A stretch of 64,000 nt of DNA from Buddleja alternifolia. Lineage: Eukaryota; Streptophyta; Magnoliopsida; Lamiales; Scrophulariaceae. Both the position numbers and the translations under genes were made by a program. Where the stretch lies: positions 8,381,146 to 8,445,145 of the forward strand of contig CM033406.1 in NCBI GenBank assembly GCA_019426215.1. Direction: 5' to 3'. The first letter of the stretch is position 1; each line of letters opens with the position of its first letter. Shown piece by piece: positions 46,087 to 57,640 of this stretch. Below the pieces are notes generated by a model. That model was not told the DNA's origin. It saw only the letters and a program-made list of their open reading frames with translations, and ran no database searches.

Positions 46087-46754
46087 GAGGTGAAGGGCAA
46101 CTTTAAGGTTAATTGTTATTGACTGAAACACTATTACAATCAAGGCTGGAGCATGGAAAGCTGACTATCCCACTCCACAATACAACACCATGATCTCGCA
46201 CTTACTAGTCAAGCTCATCACTATAAACCAGTGCTCCGTGGGAGGCAACCCACGTTTTTAACTACTTTCCGGTGTTTTTATTTTATTTTTGTTTTGTTTT
46301 GTTTTTCCTAGCATAATTTTCATATTGGAGGCCCACTTCAGTTAAAATTTAACATTTCTTTGGTCCAGGCCACCGTTTTAGAAACAGTGTACACCAAGGT
46401 TGCAAAAACAAAATACCCCCCTTTTTCAATCAACCCACAAACCTTAGTGTGGACCATAGTTTACACCCAAACTGATGTGTATATCGCGGTTTCAAAAGCA
46501 ATCTCAGCCCAAGAATTTTAAATGACACAAATCGTGTTTTGCTAACAGCCCACCTTAAATAACACGCTACTCAACTACTTTCTTCCCCACACTTTCATCT
46601 GTCAAAACCTAATTTCTCTCCTATACGCTCGATTTCACCTAAATCACCTTGCCTATCACATATCTGACCACTACCGAGGAGTTAGATTAGGAATTATCTC
46701 CTTATGGGCATTTTTCTTGTATTTTTCTCGTCTTGACATTATACTAGATGTTAG
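46087..46754 (+). pseudogene. Gypsy remnant, right half: end of pol and 3' untranslated region
   Basis: Begins with the GAGGT duplication and continues the gypsy frame that was broken at 36990. At 46218-46254 it has GTGCTCCGTGGGAGGCAACCCAC, the motif that follows pol in Athila-like elements (written with a gap here: GTGCTCCGTGGG, AGGCAACCCAC). The rest is non-coding. No 3' LTR is seen; the SIRE-like piece begins at about 46755. Confidence 0.65.
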
Positions 46755-48268
46755 TAGGTCCCAAGTGGCATAAAAAAAGGGTCAAGTAGAGGGGGGGGGG
46801 GTGGTTGAATAGATCTTGAAGTTTTCTCAGACTTCAAAAATTTTTGTGCTGACAAAATATTTTGAACGCTTAGGAATACTAGACGCTTATCGAGCATCTG
46901 TTTCGGGACAGTTTTAAAAGATAACTTAGATTCAAGGTTTGATAGCTTAACCAAATTAGGGTTAAGCTTTCAACGCTTGTATCAGGATTAGCATAGCTGA
47001 AATGATTTAATCCTTTCTTTAATGAAGAACAAGCGTTCAGATGATTGGTTAGTTACTTTTCTTGTTACACAAGATGAAGCATATGAATGGTATGCTTTCA
47101 ATCGAATGACAAAGAATATATGCATTGAAAGCAATAACAAATAAATAACACAAGATCTTATAAGGTTCGTTGGGTGATGTAATTTCAACTATGTCTTTCT
47201 TCTCCTTTTTCAATTGGAGGAATCCACTAAATGATCTTTGAAATTTCACACAGATAGTTTCTACAAACTACAGGATAGATGAACAAAAGATGGCTTGACC
47301 TACTTGATCATACAAATTTTTGCTTCAAGGTCTTTTGATCTACTTCCTCCTTTCACCAAGATATAATGTAAGTTTTCCACTTCGTCTTTCTCTTAGAGTG
47401 CGAGGTTCGAGGGGTTTTGTCAAAGGGTTTTGTTTGATATAATCAAACTAATAGATATCTCAATAATAGTTAAGATTTCTTCTAAGGAAGATGTATGAGA
47501 TATTTTTTATTGTCTTTTGGAATGTAGAAAAGCTCTTTTCAATATTGGCTATGGAGGTTTTAGGCTTTTCTTGAGGATTTAGGTTAAGACCAATTTCAAC
47601 AGAGGTTTTGCTTGAAAGCTTCTTAAGTTGATCCCATTTAGGGTTTTTTGTTGAAGTCTAATTTATAGGCATTCTTGGGTAAAGTGTCCGTTAGATACAT
47701 GCTAAACGTGTGCCTTTTATGCGGCGAGTGAAATAATTTGTCCTCTGATTCCTGAAAGTCTACTACAAAAGTTGGTGCAGCAGTCTTTGATTTTTTACAG
47801 TCCAATCACAAGGGCCTTCTTGTATGTCAAGGAGTCATTATCACATTTAATGCTCTTATAATTATTTAATTCATTTGAATTAAATGCCCGTTGGACATTA
47901 ATGCTTCAATATTAATTACATTTAACTCCTTCTTGACTTTGGATTTATTTCAGGTGAATTCTGTCTTGAAGGACGCTCATTCAATCCTGAGTGATCTCAA
48001 GCGCTCGTTGGACGCTTGTGAGATCTTTATCTTCTGATGACTACAAGCGTTGATCTTTACCTTGACTTGATAGATTCTCCTAGAATTCTATCAATACACA
48101 AGTTTTCAGATATTTTGCCTAAAATCTACAAAGATAAAAAGCATTAAACAAACCAACACTTCTGAAAGCCTATTCAAATCTTCTATAAAATAAAACTTAC
48201 ATAATTTTGGGGTCAACAATAATCCTATCTTGTCATTGTTAAAACTTCTAACATGAAACTTCGTAACA
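46755..48268 (-). repeat. 3' LTR of a minus-strand SIRE-like element
   Basis: On its own strand it starts TGTTACGAAGTTTCATG and ends with the GCCACTTGGGACC terminal block of the plus-strand LTR at 4220-5698, including the poly-C run (poly-G at 46791-46801). The sequence beyond 48268 is a purine-rich AAAAAGGAAGCAAT tract on the element strand, so this is a 3' LTR. About 1.51 kb. Confidence 0.8.
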
Positions 48269-49755
48269 ATTGCTTCCTTTTTGATGATGTCAAGATCTTA
48301 ACTCTTTTATATCTCCGGTGTTAGACAAAGACCAAAATTTCATAGGTTAGCTTTAATGAGATGTTTTAGCGTAAAACTTCCATTTATATATGGTAGATAA
48401 AGTACAATAGTTTTACAATTGAAAAACAAAATACATTTTACAAGAAATTAATCAAGAATCGTTTCTTTTTGAAGCTTGGGTTACTGGCACTTTCTTTGCT
48501 CACTTGCTGGCATTTAGCATCATAGATTTCTCTTGCAAGCAGTCTGTTAATGTCAATCATTGTTGTGTGATTTCCATCAACATAGTCTTCACCAATTCTT
48601 TTTGCTTCTTTGTCATATTTGAGAAATTGTTGTTGCTAATCCAGAGGTCTGATTTCGAGTGTTCTGATAAGATCTTCATAAACATCTCAGAGTCTACTTC
48701 TGGTGATTTTTCATTTAAAAGGACGAGTAAGCAGTGTAGCAAATGGAGCGAAACCTAATTCTTGTAAAATGTCTATGTCAAGTTTAGGGAGGAGACACTT
48801 CTTCTCGTAATAGCGAGGCTTTCTTTCTTGCTGAATTTTGTTTAAGTCAACAAATGCTTCAAACATTTGTTTCCATTGCCTATCATCAGTCTTATTGACG
48901 ATCTTTGTCTCACTTTCTCCCTTCTTGACATCAGCAAGCAATGCCTGAATACTTGCCAGACGCTCAATCATTATCTTGAATTCTGCAACAAGAGCAACAA
49001 CCTTATCAAATAGACATTCAGTCAATGTATCAGATCTAAGGCGGCGCTCAGCATCTTCGATCTCATTCTCAACAAGCGATAAGGTGACTGTAGCAGAAAG
49101 TTGTTCAATAATAGGAATAAGGGAATCAAGAACTGATGTAGTGCATCTAGTGGTGTTTGCATATCATTGGAGATTTTAAGAATTTCCTTTTCTTGGTTCT
49201 CTATTCTTGAACAAGATCCTTGAATTTCATAGAGGGATCTTTTCAGCACTTTTTGGAAGTCAGCATCTTCATCACCACTGGCAACAAAATCAGTAGGTTT
49301 AGAAGAACGAGATATATGTGCAGCTTTAGATGGCTCTGGACGAACACCTTTTACTTTAGTGGGATCATGAACAAAAGGTTCAACCGCTGGTTCTTTCAAG
49401 GTAGTTCCAACCTCATGAATAGTTGCATCCATTTTAGCAGTAGCAGTATCAATAGGAGCAATATCCTCATCGACAGATTCATAATCTACATTAAAGTTGG
49501 ATGGTTCTTCAATGGTTGCATCAACGTTAGCAGGGCCATCTTTGACTTACATTTTAATGATCATCATAGAAGCAGATGGTTTTGCAACAGAGATGACCTA
49601 GATTGGGCCAATTGCTTCAAGTATATGTTGGGGACATAGAAGGTGTTCCTAGACTGCAGAATAAAGCGTCATTGTGCTTATCAAAACTGAACGCTAAGTC
49701 AGTGTCTTCAGGAAGGCCGACACCAGATATGTAAGATCTGAAAAAGTCTATAAAG
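48269..49755 (-). pseudogene. Third ORF C-terminal part of minus-strand SIRE-like element
   Basis: The C-terminal half of the same env-like ORF as at 12108-15863. The 49022-49432 block contains DADFQKVLKRSLYEIQGSCSRIE, homologous to the Ser-rich junction at 15535-15600. The 48711-49025 block contains ADVKKGES and NKTDDRQW, aligned with DDAKKGED and SKTDNKHW at 15770-15845, and continues some 55 codons beyond the point where the plus-strand copy is cut. Homology runs left to right up to about 49755 (GVGLPED near 49720). There it abuts a truncated LTR. Stops and frame changes are present. Function unknown. Confidence 0.65.
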
Positions 49756-51195
49756 AGGAGGGATTGATTAGACCCTGAAGTTTTTCTTCTGACTTTAGAA
49801 TTTTCTTGCTTCTTAAAAATTTTAAACGCTTGGAAAGCAAAGCGCTTGGTTAAGCGCTAAAATGGAGATAACTTAGACTTAGTGATTTTAGCTATTACCA
49901 AAGTAGGGTAAAACTTAGATCGCCTAATCAGTGTTAGCACAACAGAAATGATTTTAGTTACTTAGCGTTCGGTTTGCCAATTAGTCGCTTGATTGATTTT
50001 AATGCTTTGAACGAATAATATGCAAATGATAAAGAAAGCAATAAAACAGCAAAGTAAATGACACAAGATATGAAAGGTTCACGGGGTGATGTAATCCCAG
50101 CTAAGCCTTTCTTCTCCTTTGAACTTGGAGGGAATCCACCAAATGATTATCAAAGTCTTCACACAGATGACTTCTACAAATGATGAATAAAATGAAGATG
50201 ATATTGCGCTCCTTGATCACACAGACTTCAACTCCACTTAGATCTCTTCAACAATCTTCTTTCACCTAGAAATAATGCTTAAAACACAACTTCTTCTTCA
50301 CACAGAGGATAGAGGTTGGAGATTTTATCACTAAGGTTTGTTTGATTTTAGAAGTTCAAACAATTTGGAATATCTCAATAATAGTGAAGGTTCTTCTATG
50401 GAAGATGTTTGAGATATTGGTGACTGTCTATGGAATGTATGAAAAGCTTGAAGGATTTAGATATGGAGATTTAAAAGCTTTTCTTGGAAGCATTTCAGCA
50501 AAATTTCTGCGTAATTCTTGTGTATATCTTATATATGTTAGGGTTTGCTAAAAGTTGTTATTTATAGATTCTTCGTGGAATTTGTCCGTTGGAACCATGC
50601 CGGCGCATGTCTAACACTCGGCGAGTGGATAGCTCCTTTTTCTGACATTCTTAAAATTCTGTTGCACCGATTGAATGTGGCAGACTTTAAACTCTGACAG
50701 TCTAGTCAATTGTGGCTTGTTCGTACGTTAATAGTCCTTATCACATTTAATGCTCTTATCAAGAATTTAATGCATTTGAATTTATTTCTCGTTGGAAATA
50801 AATGCTCGCTATTAATTGCATTTAAATTCTTGACTTTGGAATTTATTTTAGGTGAAACTTGATTGCTTGATCGCTTGGTCCCTTAGTCGCTGATTCAGAA
50901 ATCCTAAAATGTCTTTAGCGTTTAACAGACACTTGAGATAATCTTCATCTCCTCTTTAACTTCAGACGCTGATCTTTAACTTTCTCTTTGATAGACTCAC
51001 TTATAATTCTATCAGCGATTGAGTTTTCAATACTAGTCTAAAATCTACAAAGATAAAAATTAGTAGCCTAACAAAATAATAAATTTTCAACACTTATACA
51101 AAAATTTTATTAAAGCATAAACTTACATTCTGTTGGGGTCTAACATAAATCCTATCTTGTCATCATCAAAACATCTAACATGAAATTTTCTAACA
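49755..51195 (-). repeat. SIRE-like LTR, truncated at its 3' end
   Basis: On its strand it starts TGTTAGAAAATTTCATG at 51195 and loses the terminal block (about 40 bases including GCCACTTGGGACC) at 49755, where it joins the third ORF. The bases right of 51195 (AAAAAGGGTGAAAT on the element strand) look like a polypurine tract and match the flank of the other minus LTR. Confidence 0.75.
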
Positions 51196-51250
51196 ATTTC
51201 ACCCTTTTTGATGATGTCAAGACTTTATAATGTAAGAGTTAGAGAAAAGC
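51196..51250 (-). other. Short remnant of the SIRE-like 3' untranslated region
   Basis: CTTTTTGATGATGTCAAGA is shared with 48277-48296 right of the other minus LTR. The piece is cut at 51250 by the start of the gypsy LTR. Confidence 0.65.
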
Positions 51251-52648
51251 TGATAAGAGGCGTTTTTACGTATTTTTAAGCCCGCGATGCTTATGCTTTA
51301 GATTGAATTATTGCCTAAATCATGCTACATTTGCGTTTAATCGGGGTGTTAAGTGATTTCAGGTGATAAACGAGAGCACACGAAGAAAAGGGCAAAACAC
51401 GGCGTATCAAACGATCAAGAGGGGATGCTTCGCATACCGGCGCCTAGGCGCCACATTACTCGCACCCAGGCGCCCGAAGATGCAGAGAAGCAGCAATTGC
51501 ACGCAGACCCGTGCCTAGGCGCAGACTTACCCATGCCCAGGCGCCGTGCATTCCACGCCCGAGTGCTAGATTATCCACGCCTGGGCGCCGTTCGACTTTT
51601 CCTCCAAGAAACTCCTGTCATGTAGGCGGCGCCTGGGCGCCGATCCACCCACGCCTGGGCGCCGCTGTAACCGTTTTTTGAACCTATAAAGCCCAATTTT
51701 CAGCACATTATTTGGGTTCGAAAATCTGGAGAAGGAAGACATTTTTCTAGGATTTTGAGCCGAAAATTCATCAATCTTGGAGGGAGAAGAAGGGGGATTA
51801 AGCTAGAGATTGAAGTTTCAAGCTAGGATTGATCATCAAACAAGCCTTAGGGAGTTTTACTTGCTTTCATTACATGTTTATGTTCATAATTATGTATATG
51901 ATTGTTCTAGATCTTCTTGAGCTATTGATGATGAGCTAATTTTGTAGAACTAAGGCCATGTGAAGGCCAAATTTATGAGTCAATATATATGAAGTGATTT
52001 TTTGTATTAATTCTCCTATTGCTTCGTGTGTTAATTTTATGTTTTTATTCCAATCATGTGCTTGATCACCATATGCTTGCTATCTTGCCTAATCTAGTCA
52101 TTCGAGAGAAGATAGGTTAGGGTTCAAGGGAATTAACCCATCATCCGAAACAAATGAGAAATTGCCCTTAGAGATAGGTAAAGATTCCCGGGTGCGATTA
52201 GCTGGATTTATCCGGGGAAACTCTAGAACGTTAATACGTGGTTATTGATTAGATTCTCGGATAGACATATTTAGAGAACCGTCAACTAATCATAGGATTA
52301 TTATGAGCCGAGACATCGGGTAATAGTTAACTAAGGAGTTTCCATCAAAGCAATAGGAGTCTAATAATTCGAAGAGTAACTCATATATATTGTCGAGTAG
52401 ATTTGGTTGTAGCATGTGCCGTAGTCATTTTATCATATATGAGTTTCATTCTAAAGCTCGTTTCCTCTTTTGTCCTTCGTTTATTCAATCAATTCTTGCA
52501 ATTTACTTTAATTGTCTTTCTTTTATCAAAAATCTAAAGCTAAAATCCAAGTCTCCGTGGTTCGACAACCCGGACTTATTTTGTCCACTTTTATTACTAC
52601 CACGACTTGTACACTTGCTATTCAAGCACGTTAGGTATTAGCGTGTCA
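51251..52648 (+). repeat. 5' LTR of gypsy element
   Basis: Starts TGATAAGAGGCG and ends GCGTGTCA, about 1.4 kb. U3 has a GGCGCC array (51436-51666), then TATAAA at 51685-51690. The right end matches the other gypsy LTR ends (CACGTTAGGTATTAGCGTG). Confidence 0.85.
51436..51666 (+). promoter_or_regulatory. GC-rich semi-palindromic array upstream of LTR TATA box
   Basis: At least seven words of the type GGCGCCTAGGCGCC, CACCCAGGCGCC, GCCTGGGCGCCG, ending 19 bases before TATAAA. Much richer in CpG than the rest of the LTR. Confidence 0.65.
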
Positions 52649-52654
52649 AGTTTT

Positions 52655-52673
52655 TGGCGCCGTTGCCGGGGAC
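52655..52673 (+). other. Gypsy primer binding site
   Basis: TGGCGCCGTTGCCGGGGAC, six bases after the LTR end, identical to the copy at 62065. Consistent with an Asp-tRNA primer as described for Athila elements. Confidence 0.85.
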
Positions 52674-52811
52674 TTGTTTATTTTTTATTTTTTGATTTTT
52701 GTTTACGCTTTCATAATTCTTAGTTTGTTGTTTATTTCTTCCTTTTCTTTTATTTTCGTATTAGTCTATTTTTTTTTGTTGTGCTTAATTGAAAGGTTTG
52801 ACTTGTGGTGC

Positions 52812-54114
52812 ATGACCCGCTCTTCCAACGAGCCCCTATTCGATTTTGATCCCGAGATAGAACGTGTTCTTCGGGATAGTAGACGACTTCGAGAAATGGC
52901 CCGCATTTTTAATCCTAATCCAAATGGGAACTTTCCCGATATGAATCTCCCGGAAAATAGGGAATGGTTACAAAATATACTCCAAGCTATGCAACCGGCA
53001 CCTCCACCGCTTCTTCCATCGGTTCGTGGTAATCAACCACCCCGGGTACACACTACACCGGGACCCGTTGTCTTCCCGGACTTTGCTACTCCACATTTCC
53101 ACATTCCTTCTCATATGTTCGGGATGGTTCAAGCAGAGCCTTTTTATGGTGACTCGAGAGACTCTCCTCACGACCACCTAGATCACTTTGAGAATGTGAT
53201 CTCTACTATGCAATTCAACCCATGAGATCTAGATGCCATCCGCCTCCGATTATTTCACTTCTCCTTGAAAGATGAGGCGACTCTTTGGTAGAAGTCATCA
53301 TCCCCACAATCAATTGGAACATGGGATGATCTAGTAGATGAGTTTCTCAACAAATTCTTCCCTCCATCAAAAATCAACGAGCTTAGAAGTGAGATCAAAG
53401 AGTTCAAACAAACAAGGAACGAGTCTTTAGCATCCTCATGGGCAAGGTACAAAGGTATGCTACGAAAGTGCCCCGATCACAATTATACCCTAGACGAGCA
53501 AGTGCAACATTTCTATAACGGAGTCCGATCTCGGATTCGACTCCGACTCAATGCGGAAGCCAGTGGTGACCTTTTGGGTCTTGATAGTAGGACACTAAGC
53601 TTGAGAAAATGGCTAGAGAGGATGAACTTTACCCCGAAGATGATGATGAGCTTCCTCCACCAAATCGAAGGGTTGTTTGGTTGCCCCGGAACTGGAGGTT
53701 GTAGATATAAATTTTGTTTGGAATCATAACTGGCACCAAATGAACTTTCATGTACCCGAAAACTTCACAAAGAGGCCAAACCCCGCGCAAAACGCACAAC
53801 CGGACATTTATCAACCGCCGAGGCCTTCTTTCAACAACCAACAACCGAGGCCTCCTTTTAACAACCCACCTCTGAGGCAAGGAAATCTCAATGTACAAGG
53901 GCAAGGACAAGCACGACCTCCCACAATCGACAAGCGACTTGATGATCAGATAAAGAAATTGGATACGTCGATCAATGAACTTCGCAATATGATGAAGGAT
54001 ATGTTCATGGAAATGAAGGATATAAGGACACAAATGGGTCAAATATCCTCCGCGGTGAGTGGAAGAGCCCCGGGTACTCTACCAAGTGACACGGAGAAGA
54101 ACCCTAAAGAATAG
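52812..54114 (+). pseudogene. Gypsy gag (broken)
   Basis: Start at ATG 52812 (MTRSSNE), paralogous to the start at 62195 (MTRTSRV), with the shared DPEIER motif. The capsid domain (Retrotrans_gag type) shows FSLKDEATLW and TWDDLVDEFLNKFFPPSK near 53260-53370. There are stops at 53223 and 53290 and a frame change near 53640-53680. The C-terminal block 53677-54114 is Pro/Asn/Gln-rich, then helical (IDKRLDDQIKKLDTSINELRNMMKDM), ending LPSDTEKNPKE and a TAG at 54112. A zinc knuckle could not be found where one is present in the relative at 63200. Confidence 0.8.
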
Positions 54115-54159
54115 TGCCATGCCATTGCTTTGAGAAGTGGGAAACAAGTCAAAAGTATT

Positions 54160-54420
54160 CATGTTCGCATGCCCGCACCCGAGCGCGAAGTTCCTCACGC
54201 CCAGGCGCCGGTGACACTCAGCCCTGAAAATTTGCTTCACACACCCGCGCCTAGGCATGGTTCAGACGGCGCCCAGGCGCCAGATATGATACAGTAGGAA
54301 GAATCGCTTCTCACATCCGCGCCTGAGCGCCATCTTGACGGTGCCGAGGCGTCGACCATCTCGCGCCTGGGCGCCGATATCAGCGCCCAGGCACCACCTC
54401 CTATTTTATTCGGCCTCTAG
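54160..54420 (+). other. GGCGCC-type repeats in the gag-protease linker
   Basis: Words such as CGCCCAGGCGCC, CGCGCCTAGGC, GCGCCCAGGCGCC and GCGCCTGGGCGCC recur here, the same vocabulary as the LTR array at 51436-51666. Reading the gag frame gives Ala/Pro/Gln-rich APEREV, AQAP, APR units. No host gene feature is seen. Confidence 0.6.
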
Positions 54421-54499
54421 TCCTTCGATTCCCACTCTGTCTCCTCCCATTGAGATTCGTCTACGCTTCCCAAATGCATAGAAGAAGAAAAAGAAGGAG

Positions 54500-55130
54500 A
54501 TGGATTCGAGTTTTCTCCGTATTTTGTCTATTCTTCGTGAGGTGAGAATAAATATTCCTTTTGTGAACGCTATTTTGCAAATGCCAAACTATGTTAAGTT
54601 CTTCAAGGATATTCTATCTAACAAGCAAATGTGGGAGGAAAATGAAACTGTTTGTCTTACTACGGAATGCTCCGCCGTCTTACTCAACAAATTGCCAACA
54701 AAGCTTTAAGACCCTGGGAGTCTCACAATTCCGTGCACCATTGGGCCCTTAACATTCGAGAAGGTTCTATGTGACTCGGGCGCTAGTATCAACCTCCTCC
54801 CGTATTCTCTTTTTAAGAAGTTAGACCTAGGCAATCCAAAGCCGACATCAATGAGCCTCCAACTTGTCGATAGATCAATCAAGAGGCCGCAGGGGATAAT
54901 AGAAGATGTTATTGTCCAAGTCGACAAATTCTATTTTCCGATCGATTTCGTGGTCCTTGATATGCAGGAAGATGTTGAGGTGCCCTTGATCCTAGGAAGA
55001 CCATTCCTAGCCACCGGTAAGGTGGTAATTGACATTGCCAATGGTAAGTTAACTTTAAATGTGGGAGATGAAAAGGTCATGTTTGATGTTTATAAAGTTC
55101 TCAAGCATCCACTTGATTATGACTCTTGTT
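54500..55130 (+). pseudogene. Gypsy aspartic protease
   Basis: The block 54500-54709 corresponds to the linker helix before the protease (RINIPFVNAILQMPNYVKF). After a TAA near 54708 the protease reads LCDSGASINLLPYSLFKKLDLG, with the catalytic DSGA intact near 54774. From 54851 it is open: LQLVDRSIKRPQGIIEDVI, FYFPIDFVVLDM and VPLILGRPFLATGK, the conserved family block. The enzyme would be complete except for the one stop upstream of the active site. Confidence 0.8.
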
Positions 55131-55810
55131 TACGTGTTGATACCTTTAACTCTTTGATTAGTGAGACTTTTCAGGCACACATGGTAGACGACCCACTCGA
55201 GACGTGCCTTTGGCAATCCATGGATGTTGATTCGGTAAGTGAGGGGCAATTGGCAACCGTGCTTAGTTTAGAGAAACATTCTCCTTATCGTGTAATAAGG
55301 ATTGAAAAGCTAGAAAGATCACTCTCGGCCCCTCCTCGGCCTTCCATTGAAGAGGCCCCTACCCTTGAGCTTAAACTGTTACCTTTGCACTTGAAATATG
55401 TTTTCTTAAATGATAATAAAACATTGCCCTTAATCGTCTCATCTTCTTTGATAGGGGAACAAGAGGAACAACTCATGGGGGTGTTGAGGGCCAACAAGAA
55501 AGCTTTCGGGTGGACAATAGCGGACATTAAAGGCATTAGCCCGGCTATATGCATGCACATTTCAGTTTTTGGAATATCTTTCAATACATGTCTTGATCAT
55601 TTGACTCGTGTTCTAAAGCGTTGTGAGGAAACCAATCTTGTCTTAAATTGGGAGAAGTGTCATTTCATGGTGCGGGAGGGGATTGTGCTAGCTCACAAAG
55701 TCTCTCATAGAGGGATTGAAGTAGACCAAGCCAGGATTGAGGTCATTGAGAAGCCTCCCCCTCCTACATCGGTTAAAGCCGTTAGAATTTCCTTGGGCAT
55801 GCCGATTTCT
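55131..55810 (+). pseudogene. Gypsy reverse transcriptase remnant with large internal deletion
   Basis: The frame from the protease continues (54851-55828). It keeps the N-terminal RT part (LELKLLPLHLKYVFL, LRANKKAFGWTIADIKGISPAICMH). At about 55565 it jumps to VFGISFNTCLDHLTRVLKRCEETNLVLNWEKCHFMV, which normally follows the catalytic YxDD. The fingers and palm, including the catalytic aspartates, are therefore missing, yet the frame stays open through the junction. A frame change follows near 55790. Confidence 0.85.
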
Positions 55811-55824
55811 ATAAGCGGTTTATC

Positions 55825-56340
55825 TTGAATTTTTCTAAAATTGCGAAACCATTGTCTAACTTGCCTGTTAAAGATGCACCGTTTGATTTCAACTCTACTT
55901 GTATGCAGGCATTCCTCACTTTGAAGGAGCGATTGATATCCGCCCCCATCATGGCATCTCCCGATTGGATCTTACCCTTCGAGTTGATGTGTGATGCAAG
56001 TGACACCGCGGTTGGTGCGGTACTTGGCCAACAGAAGGAAAAGGTATTTCGAACCATCTATTATGCTAGTAAGACTCTAAATGATGCACAATTGAATTAT
56101 GCAACCACGGAAAAATAGTTACTAACTATAGTGTTTGCGTTTGACAAATTCCATGCCTATCTCGTTTTGAACAAAGTAATTGTATACATCGATCACTCCG
56201 CACTAAAGTACTTGCTTGCCAAAAAGGATGCTAAACCTAGACTACTTAGGTGGATTCTACTACTTCAAGAATTTGACCTCGAAATCAAGGATAAGAAAGG
56301 AGTAGAGAATGTAGTCGCCGATCATTTGTCTAGGATAGAG
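55825..56340 (+). pseudogene. Gypsy RNase H
   Basis: FSKIAKPLSNLPVKDAPF leads into the RNase H core with LMCDASDTAVGAVLGQ (first catalytic Asp) and YYASKTLNDAQLNYATTEK. A TAG at 56116 is followed in the same frame by [37 protein letters not shown] and DHLSRIE. One stop is the only defect seen. Confidence 0.8.
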
Positions 56341-57640
56341 ACCCCCAATCCCGAACACTTGCATGATACACCAATTAGAGAAGAGTTTCCCGATCAGCAC
56401 TTACTTGCTATATGTGATGACCCAACTCCTTGGTATGCAAATTTTGCTAATTATCTTGTCAAGGGAGTTTTTCCCCAGGATATTGCTTTCCATCAAAAGA
56501 AGAAATTCTTATTTGATGTGAAGCAATATTTGTGGGACGAACCATATCTATTTAAGATTTGTGCAGATGGCCTCATTCGAAGATGTGGTCCCGAGGAGGA
56601 AATAGCATCTGTTTTAGCTCATTGCCATGACATGTCGGTAGGTGGCCATTTTGGCCCTTCTAAAACAATGGCTAAGGTGCTTCAATCAGGTTTCTTTTGG
56701 CCCACACTCTCTAAAGATGCAGTTCTATATGTCTGATCTTGTGATAGGTGCCAACGAACGGGTAACATCTCTAAAAGACACGAAATGCCCTTAAATAGCA
56801 TGCTTGAGTGTGAATTATTTGATGTTTGGGGTATTGATTTCATAGGACCTTTTCCTAGTTCTTGTTCTAATAAGTATATTCTTGTTGCGGTTGACTACGT
56901 CTCAAAATGGGTTGAAGCCAAGGCTTTACCCACTAACGATGCTCGGGTGGTTACTCAATTTTTAAGGAAAAGGATTTTCACTCGTTTTGGAACCCCTAGA
57001 GCTATCGCTAGTGACGGGGGCACCCATATTTGCAACAAGCAATTCGAACACTTATTGAACAAGTATGGGGTAAGGCATAAAATTTCAACTCCCTACCACC
57101 CTCATACGAGTGGGCAAGTGGAGGTGTGTAATAGGGAGATTAAACGCATTCTTGAAAAAATGGTCAATGCATCTAGGAAGGATTGGTCTCTTAAGCTAGA
57201 TGACGCCTTATGGGCTTATAGGTCCGCGTTTAAAACCCCAATTGGCATGTCCCCATATCGCCTCATTTTTCTAAAAGCATGTCACCTACTGGTTGAGCTT
57301 GAGCATCGTGCCTTTTGGGCTATTAAATTTCTCAATTTTGACTTTACACTTGTAGGTACAAATCGATTGCTCCAATTGCATGAGCTCGAGGAATGGCGCC
57401 AACAAGCTTATGAGAATGCTAAACTTTATAAGGAACGAACAAAAGCGTGGCATGATAGGCACATTCTTCCCCGGAAGTTTCACGAGGGTGAGAGGGTTCT
57501 CCTATACAACTCTCGCCTTTGACTATTTCACGGGAAGTTCAAGTCGAGATGTTCAGGACCGTTTCTGGTATCTCATGTATATCCTTCGGGTGCCATCGAT
57601 CTCACAATGGACAAGGGACAAACTTTCATGACAAATGCTT
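56341..57640 (+). pseudogene. Gypsy integrase
   Basis: The zinc finger shows H-x-H ([13 protein letters not shown]) and CDRC, separated by a TGA at 56734. The catalytic core shows D in [13 protein letters not shown] in [10 protein letters not shown] and E in [13 protein letters not shown]. The C-terminal part shows [26 protein letters not shown] and [23 protein letters not shown] and ends at a stop at 57520. The following KFKSRCSGPF-like and VYPSGAIDL-like blocks are in another frame to about 57635. It is better preserved than the remnant at 36645. Confidence 0.85.

Noticed and set aside
51353..51625. Open frame of 90 codons rich in Arg, Pro and His.
   Set aside because: It covers the GGCGCC array of the gypsy LTR and lies upstream of the TATA box.
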